A DNA stretch of 64,000 nt from Serratia symbiotica (Periphyllus acericola) (GTDB lineage Bacteria > Pseudomonadota > Gammaproteobacteria > Enterobacterales > Enterobacteriaceae). The DNA lies in the NCBI RefSeq assembly GCF_964019515.1, contig NZ_OZ026452.1, positions 1,302,001 to 1,366,000 on the forward strand. Direction: 5' to 3'. The number at the start of each line of letters is the position of its first letter. Within the stretch, counting starts at the first letter, position 1. Both the position numbers and the translations under genes were made by a program. The notes under the pieces were generated by a model, which saw nothing but the letters and a program-made list of their open reading frames with translations, ran no database searches and was not told the DNA's origin. Positions 52,858 to 64,000 of this stretch are shown piece after piece.

Positions 52858-53958
52858 TCAATCGCGCTCGTCGCGGCGGCCGGGAACAGCCGACCATATG
52901 CGGCGCACATGCACAGTGATCTCTTCACGATCGTGGTAAAGCTGCTTGGCATGCACCTGTGCATTGATGCCCTCCGCCGCCAATGTTTCACGCAGATTTT
53001 GCATATTCTGCGACACGGCTTCGTAACGTTTTTTCATCGGCAATTTCAGGTTGAAAATCACCTCACGGCACCAACCCTTCACCAGCCATTGGATCATCAA
53101 ATTGGTCACCTTGGCTGGCTTCTCCACCATATCGCATACCAGCCAATAGATTTTACTGCTGGTCGGCTCGAATTTAAAACCGTCAACGCGGTGATGAGTG
53201 ACCTGACCCGTTTCGATCAGGCTGGCTGCCATCGGGCCGTTATCCACCGCATGCACCAGCATGCTACGCTTCACCAACTGATAGCTCCAGCCACCTGGGC
53301 TAGCACCCAGATCAACCGCATACATGCCGCTGGCCAGACGTTCTTCCCACTCATAGGCGGGAATGAAGACGTGGAACGCCTCTTCCAACTTCAGCGTAGA
53401 GCGGCTTGGTGCATCGGCTGGGAAGCGCAGGCGCGGAATACCCATATAAAAAGGCGAGTTATTGTGACTAAAAGAGTAGCCGACATAGCAGCAACATGGG
53501 GCGATAAAGAACACATGCACCACCGGACGCGTCGCGTTTTCACGCGCCATCAGCACTTTCTGCTCACGCATGGCCGTACGTAGCGGCACCGTCAACTTGC
53601 GGCAAAACTTCATCAGTTCTTTGCTTTCGTTAGTGTCAGGCACTTCTACCCGTAGTTCACCACCGCGATCGATCACGCCGATCAGCATGCCAACGATTGG
53701 CGACACCCTATCTTCCGGCGGCAAATCACGTAGAAGTTCTCCTACCACTGTTTGGCGGGCGAAAATCAGCTCGCGTAACGGGATTTCCCGCGCCAAACGA
53801 TCGGCATCATCCGGCTGATAGCATTCGAACAACACATAGCCACTGTTCTCTTTTAGCCGGGCGAAGCCGAAAACCTCTAACCGAACCGCCTTATCGGTCA
53901 TTTCAGCGGCACACTCTTTCTCGAAGCCGGGGCGGCAATATAACACGATCTTATTCAT
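52858..53958 (-). CDS. rlmM: 23S rRNA 2'-O-ribose C2498 methyltransferase RlmM
   Basis: The 366-residue protein equals the E. coli length. It has an N-terminal THUMP-like region ([14 protein letters not shown]), the AdoMet motif [15 protein letters not shown], and the K-D-K-E-type catalytic residues in the Rossmann domain ([20 protein letters not shown]). It methylates C2498 of 23S rRNA before ribosome assembly is complete. The start overlaps the end of ygdD by eight bases. Confidence 0.95.
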   Translation of the reverse strand: MNKIVLYCRPGFEKECAAEMTDKAVRLEVFGFARLKENSGYVLFECYQPDDADRLAREIPLRELIFARQTVVGELLRDLPPEDRVSPIVGMLIGVIDRGGELRVEVPDTNESKELMKFCRKLTVPLRTAMREQKVLMARENATRPVVHVFFIAPCCCYVGYSFSHNNSPFYMGIPRLRFPADAPSRSTLKLEEAFHVFIPAYEWEERLASGMYAVDLGASPGGWSYQLVKRSMLVHAVDNGPMAASLIETGQVTHHRVDGFKFEPTSSKIYWLVCDMVEKPAKVTNLMIQWLVKGWCREVIFNLKLPMKKRYEAVSQNMQNLRETLAAEGINAQVHAKQLYHDREEITVHVRRIWSAVPGRRDERD

Positions 53959-54352
53959 GGCATCCAGCCTCTGTTCTCAGGCGCAAAGCACCAATCAACA
54001 TCAATACCCAGCCAATCAGGAAGCACACGCCGCCAACCGGCGTAATGTAGACACAAATATTTAGGTGTAACAGCGCCAAACAGTACAGGCTGCCGCTGAA
54101 CAAAACAGTGCCGAGCGCCAACAGAGCCCCACACCAGTAAAACAACAGGCTCACACGGGATTCCATCACTACCGCCAACGCCAGAATGGTCAGAGTGTGG
54201 AAGCCCTGATATTCCAGAGCTGTGCGAACCCAAGCCATTTCATTAGCGCCGAGCGTACCACTCAATACATGTGCGCCGAGAGCGCCCAGCGCGACAAACC
54301 CCAAGCCGCTGATAGCGGCAAAAACCAGCATGAAACGACTGCTCATCGTCAT
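53951..54352 (-). CDS. ygdD: YgdD, DUF423 inner-membrane protein
   Basis: The 133-residue protein has four predicted membrane helices and the family signature [12 protein letters not shown] with [17 protein letters not shown] and [14 protein letters not shown]. Its function is unknown. It sits between gcvA and rlmM as in E. coli. AGGGTAA lies just before the start; an internal ATG six bases in is an alternative. Confidence 0.92.
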   Translation of the reverse strand: MTMSSRFMLVFAAISGLGFVALGALGAHVLSGTLGANEMAWVRTALEYQGFHTLTILALAVVMESRVSLLFYWCGALLALGTVLFSGSLYCLALLHLNICVYITPVGGVCFLIGWVLMLIGALRLRTEAGCHE

Positions 54353-54399
54353 TTACCCTATAAAGAAAATCGGATGGCTGTATGTAGCACTAACCGACC

Positions 54400-55306
54400 T
54401 TATTTTTCGTAGCAAAAGTGGAATTGCTCCTGCTCACTGGCTGCCCGCGCCAAGATCCATCGACGAAAGGCGGCTATTTTACCCAGTTCTGCCTGGCTTT
54501 CATGACAGACCAGATAAAAAGCATTTTTACTGACCAATACATCATTGAATGGACACACCAAACGCTCAGCCTTAATCTCGATTTGCGCCATCACATTATT
54601 CACTAGCACCATCCCCTACCCATGCACCGCAGCCTGTATCACCATGGCACTATGGCTGAAGATCGGCTCCTGCTGCACATTGATGTGCTGCAACTCTAAC
54701 TGGCAGGTATAGACCAACCAGTCGCAGAGTGAAGTCCCGTATAGCAAGGTATGATAAACCAAATCGCCTGCCTCTTTTAGCGGATGGTTGCCACTCAGCA
54801 GACTCGGTTAACATACCGACAGCAGATATTCCGCATACAGACATTCAGCACCTAGCCCCGGCCAGTACCCAGGACACAGAAAATCGCCATATCGACAGCA
54901 TCTGCCAGCTTAGCTGCTTCACAATCCACCGCATGAATGCGCACATAGATACCAGGGTAAGCAGAGTTAAAGCAGAAAAGACGAGGAACCAACCACTGAA
55001 TAGCAAAACTGGGAGGCAGGCTGACGGCCAGTGTCCCTCGCCTGCAACTTGCGTGTAGCTTCTTTGATCGAAGAGAAGACTCCCTTGATGTCAAGGTAAT
55101 AGCTCTGCCCTTACTCCGTCAGCAGAAACAAGCGGTTACGCCGCCGGAATAGCTTCAGGCCAAGCAAATCCTCCAGCGACTTTATCTGGTGGCTCCCTGC
55201 GGCTTGAGTCGTAAACCGCGCTTATGGCACCTTGGTAAAACTCAGATGGCGAGTAGCCGCATTGAACACACGCAACGCATTAAGGGAGGGATAAACGCTT
55301 TGGCAT
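54400..55306 (-). pseudogene. gcvA: GcvA, LysR-type regulator of glycine cleavage, decayed
   Basis: From ATG at 55306 the pieces read MPKRL, NALRVFNAATRHLSFTK, then a TAA, THQ-type TTQAAGSHQIKSLEDLLGLKLFRRRN, then a TAA near 55107. Next come LAVSLPPSFAIQWLVPRL and AYPGIYVRIHAVD, further frameshifts and a deletion in the effector domain, and the intact C-terminus RLVCPFNDVLVSKNAFYLVCHESQAEL. GcvA controls the gcvTHP operon and activates gcvB, which is divergently placed here and survives. At least four lesions are present. Confidence 0.92.
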
Positions 55307-55475
55307 TAATTAGATACTTTAATGTAACAATGAGTTGAATAATGCGGCGTCGTAAATTGGAAAGCCCTGTGTAGGATGCCATTGGTTGAGCCTAACAAGC
55401 CACTACCATTATTTTTTATTCGATCCATTATACTTTTTCATTGAGGATACGCTAGTAAATACCTACAGTGATGGT

Positions 55476-55668
55476 ACTACCTAAGCCGGAACCAAAAGTT
55501 CATCGATGCTGAGGACATCGATGAACTTTTGGCTTGTGGTTATGATGTTGTGTTTGCCTCATGTCCGGTAATCTGGTCGGGGTAGCAAATTTACTGTTTT
55601 TCATTTCCTGTATATTTATTCTGTCCTTCTGCAGTGATTTTATGCAGCATCGCTTGATGTTTGCCTTT
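55476..55668 (+). ncRNA. gcvB: GcvB small regulatory RNA
   Basis: Divergent from gcvA, in the normal gcvB position, the sequence begins ACTACCTAAGCCGGAAC, close to the E. coli 5' end, and contains the GU-rich R1 target-binding region (TTGTGGTTATGATGTTGTG, 55534-55553). It then has a segment like GTAGCAAA ... TTTCCTGTA (compare E. coli GTAGCAAAGCTACC and TTCCTGTACATTT). The 5' stem-loop is a perfect 17-bp stem (55492-55508 with 55516-55532). The 3' stem AGCATC with GATGTT has only a weak T tract (TGCCTTT), so termination may be impaired. With Hfq, GcvB represses many amino acid and peptide transporter mRNAs, including cycA. Confidence 0.87.
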
Positions 55669-55743
55669 GGTTTTGATATCTTATTACCCACTGGTAAAAT
55701 AGGATAGGATCAGGCACTAACTCAAACCAATGATAATCAGGGT

Positions 55744-56872
<1,129 letters not shown>

Positions 56873-56891
56873 ATTGACCACCAGAGACACT

Positions 56892-57331
56892 ATGCTCGCT
56901 CCCCATCCCTTTGGTCGTGAGATTACTAGCGTAGCATCGAGACCTTCAGCACGCTAAACCAGTGGGAGGATCTCTATCGGCAGTTGATCACGCTGGCGAA
57001 ACGGCTACCGCCACTGCCGGAAGCGCTACGGAAAACGGAAATGGCATTTAGCGGCTGTGATAACCGTATCTTGCTGGGACATCAGCGGTTGTCCGATGGC
57101 ACGCTGCATTTTTATGGTGACAGCGAAGGCCGCATTGTACGAGGTCTGCTGGCAGTATTGCTAACCGCCGTGGAGGGTAAAACGCCGCAACAACTCGCCG
57201 TACTTGAACCATTGGCGTTGTTTGATCACCTGGCTTTATGCCATCAGCTAAGCGCCACCCGCGCCAGCGGGTTAGCGGCGTTTGCTGCTGGGGTGCAGGC
57301 GATCGCTGCCTGCTACCTCTCTGACGCCTGA
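56892..57331 (+). pseudogene. csdE: CsdE sulfur acceptor, frameshifted
   Basis: ATG at 56892 reads MLAPHPFGREITS, then a 1-base shift near 56930 moves the frame to ETFSTLNQWEDLYRQLITLAKRLPPLPEAL. The rest is clean to 57331, including the acceptor-cysteine region FSGCDNRILLG and DSEGRIVRGLLAVLLTAVEGK. CsdE (SufE-like, about 147 residues) takes persulfide from CsdA. The only lesion seen is the shift. The 3' end overlaps tcdA by 19 bases in convergent orientation. Confidence 0.87.
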
Positions 57332-58128
57332 CGCGCCGCTTTTGCCAGCATTTTTTTCAGCACGTGGGACACAGCCACAAAACCAAAAGTGGCGGTAACC
57401 ATAGTCGCTGCGCCAAACCCCGCGCTACAATCCATTATTTTTAGCCCATCGGCTGTGCTACGCGATGCACATACCGAACCGTCTGGCTGTGGGTAGACCA
57501 AGGGTTCGCTGGAGAATACGCAGTCGATACCCAACTTACCCTTGCCATTTTTCACCACGTTGAAATTATGCTTCAGCCGCGCACGCAGCTTGGCTGCTAG
57601 CGGGTCTTGGATGGTTTTCGCCAGATCGGCCACTTCTATCTTGGTCGGGTCAATTTGCCCGCCGGCACCACCAGTGGTCACTACCGGGATCGGGTAGCGA
57701 TGGCAATAAGACAGCAGCGCTGCCTTTGGGCGCACGCTATCGATGGCATCGATCACATAGCTGAAATTGTGATCCAATAACTCAGCGATATTGTCTGGGG
57801 TAATAAAATCGTCGATACAGGTTACCTGGCATTCTGGGTTGATTGCCAGAATACGCTCCGCCATCACTTCAGTTTTCAACTGGCCGACATGCTGGCGCAA
57901 CGCATGGATCTGACGGTTGGTATTGGTGACACAGACATCATCCATGTCGATCAAGGTAATGGCACCGATGCCAGTGCGCGACAGCGCCTCAGCCACCCAG
58001 GAACCCACTCCACCAATGCCAATCACACAGATGTGTGCCTGCGCAAACAACGCCAACGCCGGGTGGCCGTATAGCCGTGCCGTGCCGCCAAAACGTTGTA
58101 AATAAGCTGCTGAATAGGTTGTACTCAT
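57313..58128 (-). CDS. tcdA: tRNA threonylcarbamoyladenosine dehydratase TcdA (CsdL)
   Basis: The 271-residue protein is a complete E1-like enzyme with the ATP-binding VIGIGGVGSWVAEAL, the DMDDVCVTNTNRQ motif and the adenylating-domain TTGGAGGQIDPTKI. TcdA dehydrates t6A37 to the cyclic ct6A form in tRNAs reading ANN codons, with help from the CsdA-CsdE sulfur relay in E. coli. Both relay genes beside it are broken, so the enzyme must work without them or use another sulfurtransferase. No lesion is visible. Confidence 0.94.
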   Translation of the reverse strand: MSTTYSAAYLQRFGGTARLYGHPALALFAQAHICVIGIGGVGSWVAEALSRTGIGAITLIDMDDVCVTNTNRQIHALRQHVGQLKTEVMAERILAINPECQVTCIDDFITPDNIAELLDHNFSYVIDAIDSVRPKAALLSYCHRYPIPVVTTGGAGGQIDPTKIEVADLAKTIQDPLAAKLRARLKHNFNVVKNGKGKLGIDCVFSSEPLVYPQPDGSVCASRSTADGLKIMDCSAGFGAATMVTATFGFVAVSHVLKKMLAKAARQASER

Positions 58129-58189
58129 AACGATTTAATTACCTTTATAGTGCAAGCGGACAGTCCGCTCCTTGCCGTTCAATACGCGC

Positions 58190-59320
58190 TTAGCGGTTAA
58201 GCAGTAATCTACCACCGCTGTGCGGGTTAGCACTGGATAGCCGCGCGCCGCTGGTGCCGCTCAACACCCAAACGCGGCCATAGTGGTTATAGTAACCTGC
58301 CGAGTGACCGGCCGCCGACCCGATGCCCTGATACAGGTCAAAATGCTGCCCCTTGATGGCACCACCGACATCGAGTGCAACCATCAGGCGCATCTCATAT
58401 TTTCCCGTGAATTGACCTTTATTGTCTAGCAGTGGTACTTCAGCCAGCAATGTGGTGCCAGCCGAGATCAGTGAGCTATCAGACGCCACCGAAGCTTTGG
58501 CGATCAATGGTACTGCGCTAGCACCTTTCACCGATGCGAAAGCTTCTGGACGGAAAAATACGAAAGAGGGATTCTGCTCCAGCAGTTCGCGCAATTCCGC
58601 CGCGCTATGGCTATCGGCCCACTGATGGATCGCCTGCAACGACATATCCGCCTGAGCCACTGCACCGCGATCGATCAGCACCTTGCCAATGCTACGGTAG
58701 GCATGGCCATTTTTACCCCCATAGCCGAAGAAGACCAGTGGCTGACCATTGCCATAATCCACATAGCCGCTACCCTGAACTTCCATCATAAAGTTATCTA
58801 TCAGCGAGTTGGTATAAGCGATGATGTAGCGATCGTCCAGTGCACCGGAATAGATGCTTGCACGGTTAGGCAAAGGTTTTTTGCCTTTCAGCGGCATGCG
58901 GTAGATCGGGTAGCGGAACGCCCCCTGTTGGGTGTAGCGCGCCTGCAAAACTGGTGTATAGTAGCCAGTAAACTGCACGTTGCCATAGTTATCGACACCT
59001 TTCATCTGGTCAGCGCTGAGTCCATACTGGTTCAATTGACGTGTATCGGCACCCGCTGATAGCCAATTTTGCACCGCCTGGTAAGTCGTATTGTAGCGAT
59101 CAAAGAGCACAGGGGTGGCATACTTGATCTCCAGCAACTGATTCAAGTAATTCTGGGAGTTGACCAGCACGCCTTTGGCGTTAGGCTGATTGACTCGTTC
59201 CAGCGCCTGATCTAAATGACCATCCTTATATTGCTGCCCACGATCAGTCGGCTTAGACGAACATCCCACCAGCACCCCCACTAACCCACCCAGCAGATAT
59301 TTATCCCAACGCCCTTTCAT
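58190..59320 (-). CDS. mltA: Membrane-bound lytic murein transglycosylase A
   Basis: The 376-residue lipoprotein has a lipobox ending LVGC, the MltA domain (NVQFTGYYTPVLQARY) and the C-terminal 3D domain with the catalytic Asp region VALDVGGAIKGQHFDLYQG and YNHYGRVWVL. It cleaves peptidoglycan glycan strands, forming 1,6-anhydromuramic acid, at the inner face of the outer membrane. Length is near the E. coli 365. The neighbouring amidase amiC is dead, so part of the wall-recycling set is already lost. Confidence 0.94.
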   Translation of the reverse strand: MKGRWDKYLLGGLVGVLVGCSSKPTDRGQQYKDGHLDQALERVNQPNAKGVLVNSQNYLNQLLEIKYATPVLFDRYNTTYQAVQNWLSAGADTRQLNQYGLSADQMKGVDNYGNVQFTGYYTPVLQARYTQQGAFRYPIYRMPLKGKKPLPNRASIYSGALDDRYIIAYTNSLIDNFMMEVQGSGYVDYGNGQPLVFFGYGGKNGHAYRSIGKVLIDRGAVAQADMSLQAIHQWADSHSAAELRELLEQNPSFVFFRPEAFASVKGASAVPLIAKASVASDSSLISAGTTLLAEVPLLDNKGQFTGKYEMRLMVALDVGGAIKGQHFDLYQGIGSAAGHSAGYYNHYGRVWVLSGTSGARLSSANPHSGGRLLLNR

Positions 59321-59533
59321 CGCACACTCTCACACTGAATGATATCTCGACTGAACGATAACAAACGCCTATCTATAAAGGAATCGCTGCAAATAAAAAA
59401 ACCAGATAGCGGGATAATGATGAAAAAGAATGCAATTTGTAGTTAAATTCAGCATAAAAACGATTTTCTCCCAATAAATTGCAAAAAGGGTTTGCAACAA
59501 AATGTATGGAGAGTATAGTGCACATACATCGGA

Positions 59534-59610
<77 letters not shown>

Positions 59611-59661
59611 ATCTTGATAACAACATCAAAACACACTTCAGTGTACCTTTTAGCATTAGAG

Positions 59662-59691
59662 ACCGGTTAAAACCGGCCCCACCCGCAACCA
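59662..59691 (+). pseudogene. 3' remnant of a second tandem initiator tRNA
   Basis: ACCGGTTAAAACCGGCCCC and ACCCGCAACCA resemble the T arm and acceptor end of the fMet tRNA 80 bases upstream, with substitutions and one inserted base. The 5' half is not recognisable. It fits decay of the second gene of the metZWV cluster. Confidence 0.65.
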
Positions 59692-59700
59692 ATACCGCCA

Positions 59701-60926
59701 TTATCTACTCGCCAATGCAACGCCGTTAGCAAAGTACGCCCTGATTCGTGCCAGAATAGACTCCGCCACCTGTTGCTGGAAATTATGGGTGCGCAGCCTG
59801 CGCTCTTCTTCTATGTTGCTAATAAACGCTGTTTCAACCAGAATCTAAGGAATATCCGGAGCCTTTAATACCGCAAAGACCGCCTGCTCGACACGATTTT
59901 TATGCAACTGGTTAATTTTTTCCATCCATTTCAGCACCTCATTGCCGAATTTCTGGCTATCATTAATGGTCGCCGTCTGCACCAGATCTAACAAGGTATG
60001 ATCGAGATAACGGTCACCGCTTTTACTGACGCCACTAATTTGGTCCGAGGCGTTTTGGGTCTGTGCCAAGAACTTGGCCACCGAGCTGGTGGCACCTTTT
60101 GTCAATAGTGCGAATACCGATGAACCGTGTGCTGCCCGGCGGGTAAAGGCATCGGCGTAAATGGAAACGAACAAATCAGCACGCTGTTTACGCGCCTTAG
60201 CAACACGTACCTTGAGCGGAATAAACACATCGTCATTAGGCGTCATAAACACTTTCATTGCAGGTTCACGTTTGATCAACGCGCTCAACTTGTGGGCAAT
60301 TTGCAACACGATGTCCTTCTCTCGCGTCTTGAGCATGCCAATCGCGCCGGGATCGTCACCCCAATGGCTAGGATCTAACATGATGATAATCGGCAGATCG
60401 CGTCCCGCGTTGCCAGCCTGCGCCGCCTCTGCTGGCAACGTGCGATCCAGAACGCCTTGCTGTAATCTTCCAGTAACGCCAATAACGGATCATACTCCGT
60501 GCCACTACCGCCCTTGGTGGGATAGAGATCCAGCACTAGCCGCACAGTGTGTTGATCAAACTGGCCAACGCGCGCCTGCTTGAGGTAAGGATCGTCGGCG
60601 TGAACCTGGCTAGCGATGCCCTTCAGCACACTGTTGAGATGCACACCAGCGATATCCACCACCACACGGTCAGGATTGGTCAGCACAAACTGTTGGTATT
60701 TCAGCGCGACGTTAGATTCGAGCGTGATGCGAGTATAGGTGGAGGAAGGCCACACACGCACGGCGATGACATGCGATGATGCTGCGAAGCCTACTTGACT
60801 CACACTCAGCAACCAACTGGCAGCAGCCCCTTGTAATAAACGGCGGCGACCAGATTGTGATTTAAGTTTGGCATGTGGCTCCGAAAGTGATAACTGATCA
60901 AAGTAGATAAATAAAATACCAGTCAA
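59701..60926 (-). pseudogene. amiC: AmiC N-acetylmuramoyl-L-alanine amidase, decayed
   Basis: The N-terminal part reads a twin-arginine signal ([23 protein letters not shown]) and the AMIN domain ([35 protein letters not shown]). About 25 residues are missing between two similar motifs (RLVLEL and RLVVDL fused as RLVLDLYP). A frameshift near 60440 precedes the amidase domain ([18 protein letters not shown]), where a zinc ligand in IHADAF is Tyr (SIYADAF). A TAG at about 59845 splits APDIP from [15 protein letters not shown]. AmiC splits septal murein for daughter-cell separation. The true start is uncertain; 60926 is the upper limit of the open frame. Confidence 0.9.
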
Positions 60927-61107
60927 ACGGAAGTGCCGAAAACTTTAACCAATCACGCCAACCCTGTCACCAGAAAATCTTTTTATATTTTTCAATATAT
61001 TACCATACAGTGCGGTTAACACAGAAATTAAGATAATTTCTCGCTTGCTATCCGCACAAAAAATAATAAAAATACAAAAATAACGTATAAATATGCATTT
61101 AGGGTTT

Positions 61108-62437
61108 ACCGTAAAGGAACGTAGTACAGAGCTGGTTAAAGGATTTCGTCACTCAGTTTCCTATATTAACGCCCATCGGGGAAAGACATTTGTCTTCATG
61201 CCTTGATGGCTTCCCCATCAAGCATCAGAATTTTCCCAGCATTGTCAATGATATCGGCCTGTTGCATAGCTTGGGTATTCGTCTGGTGGTAGTTTATTGT
61301 GCAAGGTCACAGATCGACAACAATCTGGCGCTGCATCATTATCAACCTATTTATCACAAGCATACTCAGGTCACTGATGCCCTTACACTTGAGTGGGTTA
61401 AACAGGCTGTGGGCTTACTGCAACTGGACATCACCGCTCAGCTATCAATGAGCCTCAATAATACACCGCTACAGGGTGCGCACATCAACGTAGTCAGCGG
61501 CACCTTTATCATAGCCCAACCTCTCGGCATCGATGACTGCTTGGATTATTGCAATAGCGGGCGTATCCGCCGTATTGATGAAAAGGCTATCCACCACGAA
61601 CCTGCCAACAACGTCATCGTGTTGATCGGCCCTGGGGCCTTGTCGGTGACTGGCGAAAGCTTTAACCTCAGCTCGTAAGAAGCTGCCACTCAGTTGGCGA
61701 TCAAGCTGAAGGCGGAGAAAATGATCGGTTTCTGTTCCTCGAAGGGTGTGACCGATCCACAAGGTAACGTCATTTCCGAACTCTCCCCTAACGACGCGCA
61801 AAAATGTATTAAGCAGCGGGAAGAGCGCGGTGACTATCATTCCGGTACTGTGCATTTCCTGCACGGCGCAGTGAAAGCCTGCCGCAGCGGGGTGCGCCGC
61901 AGCCACTTAATCAGCTATCAGGAGGATGGCGCGTTGGTACAGGAGCTGTTCTCGCGCGATGGCATCGGCAGCTAAATCGTTATGGAGAGTGCCGAAAAGA
62001 TGCGCCGTGCGACTATCGACGATATCGGAGGCATCCTGGAGCTGATCCGCCCGCTGGAGCAGCAGGACATTCTAGTACGCCGTTCACGTGAGCAACTGGA
62101 GATGGAAATCAACAAGTTCACCATTATCGAACGCGATAATCTGACCATTGCCTGCGCAGCGCTGTACCCGTTTCCAGAAGAGACAATCGGCGAAATGGCT
62201 TGCCTAGTAGTACATCCAGACTACCATAGTTCCTCGCGCGGCGAAATTCTGCTGCAACGGGTGGCAAGCCAAGCGCGACAAATGGGCCTGCAAAAACTGT
62301 TCGTACTGACCACCCGCAGCATCCATTGGTTCCAAGAGCGCGGCTTTACTCCGGCTGAAGTCGAGGTACTTCCGATACAAAAAAATTGCTATACAACTAC
62401 CAGCGACGCGCCAAAATTCTGCTGGCAGGAGCTGTAA
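61108..62437 (+). pseudogene. argA: ArgA N-acetylglutamate synthase, decayed
   Basis: The homology begins [29 protein letters not shown] at 61111, but the codon before it, where a start is expected, is ACC. A frameshift follows near 61203. The amino acid kinase-like domain continues (FPSIVNDIGLLHSLGIRLVVVY, NNTPLQGAHINVVSG), with TAA at 61676-61678 for Glu and TAA at 61972-61974 for Gln. The GNAT domain is nearly clean ([45 protein letters not shown]), and a last frameshift lies at the C-terminus. ArgA catalyses the first step of arginine synthesis, so this genome may need host arginine or another synthase. Confidence 0.93.
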
Positions 62438-62460
62438 CCCCTGCTGTGCTCTTCTGCAGT

Positions 62461-64000
62461 CTATTCCCCCCTCCGCAAGCGTTCAGCCAAACCGCTGCGA
62501 CGCTGGGTTGGCGTGCAAATCGCCTTCGTCAACACCCTATCGTCGGCGTACAGCGAAAGCCGAGTACGTGCACGAGTGATGGCGGTATAGACCAACTCAC
62601 GGGTCAGCAGCGGCAGGAAATGGGTCGGCAGCACCAACACCGTATGATCAAACTCAGAACCCTGGGATTTATGCATAGTCATCGCGTAGGCAGTTTCATG
62701 CGCGGGCAAACGGCTTGGCTGCACCGATTTTACGCTACCGTCCGGCAGAAGGAAATGCACGCGCAACTCACCGCGCCCATCCCGCAAGGCAATACCGATA
62801 TCGCCGTTATACAATCCCAACGTACTGTCACTACGCCCAATCATCACTGGTCGCCCCAGATACCAGCGCCCCGGTGAGCGTTGGATCAACCCGGAATGCT
62901 GCAACCCGGACTCGAGCCGCTGGTTCAACCCGGCAACGCCGAATGGCCCTACACGCAGCGCGCACAACACTTGAAAACGGCCGAATGCTGCCAGCACCGT
63001 TACGGCATCGGCCCCAGCAATCACCTGTTTCAGGTAATCACGGTATCCCTTTACACACACCGCCAACAGCGCCTGATATTCTTCAGTGGTCGCCAGCGAA
63101 TAACCCGCAACATCGCTGAAACCACCGTCAATCACTGCCCGCGCCCGTGCAACATCACCAAAATTGACCGCCTGCGCCAATTGGCCGATGCCAGATTTAG
63201 CGTCAAAGCGATAGCTCTTGCGCAGTAAACATAGGCTATCGCGCACCGCTGCTTCTGCCCGCGCTTGCTGCCCCCGCAATAGGCAGCCGGTCAAACGGCT
63301 TAGCTCTGCGGCACGCGCCTCGCTGTACCCATGTTCGGCAAAACGACAAATATCACCCAACACTGCCCCCGCTTCTACCGAGGCCAATTGATCGCGGTCA
63401 CCGAGGAAAATCACCCGCGCCCGTTTCGGCAAGGCGGCAATCAAACGCGCCATCATCGGCAAATCGACCATTGACGCCTCATCCACTACCAGCACATCCA
63501 GATGCAGCGGATTACCGCGATGATAGAGCATGCGTTGGCTGTTGGGTTGCACGCCCAACAGCCGATGCAACGTTGCAGCTTCAGTCGGGAATAGCGCATG
63601 CTGCGCCGGCGTTAACGCCAGCTTACGGCTGGCGCTGCCAAGCGACTCAGTCAGCCGCGCTGCCGCTTTGCCCGTCGGTGCCGCCAATTGAATACGTAGC
63701 CGCACGCGCTCATCGAGCTGCACCAGTGCCGCCAGTAATTTCGCCACGGTGGTAGTTTTACCGGTACCTGGCCCACCGGAAATCACCGCAATTCGCCGGG
63801 TCACGGCCACCGCAGCGGCAATTTTCTGCCAGTCCGGTTCATCGGTAGCCGCACCAAACAGCCGATCGAGAATAGCGCGCAACTGAGCTTCATCTACTAC
63901 CTGATGTTCGTGGTCGCTGCTGATAAATACCGCCACCTCACCTTCGCTCTGCCACATGCGCTGTAAGTACAGGCGTTGACCCTGCAACACCAGAGGCGTA
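62461..64000 (-). CDS. recD: RecBCD exonuclease subunit RecD, C-terminal part
   Basis: About 513 C-terminal residues are visible and the frame runs off the window end. It is a superfamily 1B helicase with Walker [19 protein letters not shown], Walker [33 protein letters not shown] and the C-terminal [16 protein letters not shown] and VYTAITRAR. RecD is the 5'-3' motor of RecBCD in double-strand break repair. No lesion is visible, in contrast to convergent argA, whose end is 23 bases away. The usual length is about 608. Confidence 0.94.
   Translation of the reverse strand, partial: TPLVLQGQRLYLQRMWQSEGEVAVFISSDHEHQVVDEAQLRAILDRLFGAATDEPDWQKIAAAVAVTRRIAVISGGPGTGKTTTVAKLLAALVQLDERVRLRIQLAAPTGKAAARLTESLGSASRKLALTPAQHALFPTEAATLHRLLGVQPNSQRMLYHRGNPLHLDVLVVDEASMVDLPMMARLIAALPKRARVIFLGDRDQLASVEAGAVLGDICRFAEHGYSEARAAELSRLTGCLLRGQQARAEAAVRDSLCLLRKSYRFDAKSGIGQLAQAVNFGDVARARAVIDGGFSDVAGYSLATTEEYQALLAVCVKGYRDYLKQVIAGADAVTVLAAFGRFQVLCALRVGPFGVAGLNQRLESGLQHSGLIQRSPGRWYLGRPVMIGRSDSTLGLYNGDIGIALRDGRGELRVHFLLPDGSVKSVQPSRLPAHETAYAMTMHKSQGSEFDHTVLVLPTHFLPLLTRELVYTAITRARTRLSLYADDRVLTKAICTPTQRRSGLAERLRRGE

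Noticed and set aside
55500..55691. A 63-codon open frame on the minus strand
   Set aside because: It is the complement of gcvB and has no coding support.

Overview
The window looks like a stretch of chromosome from a Serratia-related enterobacterium in an early to middle stage of host-restricted genome decay; a Serratia symbiotica-type aphid symbiont is my best inference, not something the sequence proves. Gene order is enterobacterial throughout (nrdA-nrdB-yfaE beside ubiG and gyrA; uvrY-uvrC-pgsA-tRNA-Gly-Cys-Leu; lolB-ispE-prs; map-glnD-dapD; yqcC-csrB-syd; rlmM-ygdD-gcvA-gcvB-csdA-csdE-tcdA-mltA-tRNA-fMet-amiC-argA-recD). About 24 protein genes look intact or are cut only by the window edges. 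Roughly 28 others are pseudogenes carrying nonsense codons, frameshifts, internal deletions or truncations.

Layout. 1-1000: end of yejM and a tRNA-Pro gene that has lost half of its T arm. 1247-3281: insertion sequence copy 1 and a broken WYL-type regulator. 3416-7880: a fully decayed citrate fermentation locus (citD, E, F, X, G, T on the minus strand). 8064-9901: intact cycA and a Lys-like tRNA with an odd anticodon. 9962-16327: three insertion sequences with a yidB-like pseudogene, a cold shock gene, truncated rluE and intact icd between them. 16328-19391: a segment (katA, menE and dam remnants) that appears inverted and splits the yfaY gene in two. 20752-28525: the intact block yfaE, nrdB, nrdA, ubiG, gyrA. 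28693-31203: decayed rcsC, uvrY and uvrC. 31257-32252: pgsA and three tRNAs. 32486-37920: insertion sequences 5 and 6, an integrase remnant beside tRNA-Asn, apbE and a dead permease. 38136-47517: lolB, ispE, prs, then ychH and IS630 remnants, insertion sequence 7, and intact map, glnD, dapD. 47638-64000: a mixture of intact genes (yqcA, yqcC, rlmM, ygdD, tcdA, mltA, recD) and pseudogenes (yaeH, syd, ppnN, xni, gcvA, csdA, csdE, amiC, argA), plus the small RNAs CsrB and GcvB.

The dominant mobile element is an IS5-family, IS903-type insertion sequence of about 1.05 kb, present as seven near-full copies, one fragment and one solitary end. All seven copies share the same amber codon next to the second catalytic Asp and lack the catalytic Glu, yet the family has multiplied, and none is flanked by a 9-bp target duplication. 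These elements sit at rearrangement junctions (yfaY, rcsC, rluE, the integrase).

Functionally, the surviving genes cover DNA precursors and topology (nrdAB, gyrA), ubiquinone, phosphatidylglycerol, isoprenoid, PRPP and diaminopimelate synthesis, the nitrogen sensor GlnD, and RNA modification. Citrate use, catalase, menaquinone ligase, excision repair, N-acetylglutamate synthesis and several regulators are lost. Two regulatory RNAs (CsrB, GcvB) remain although their transcriptional activators (UvrY, GcvA) in the same window are dead.
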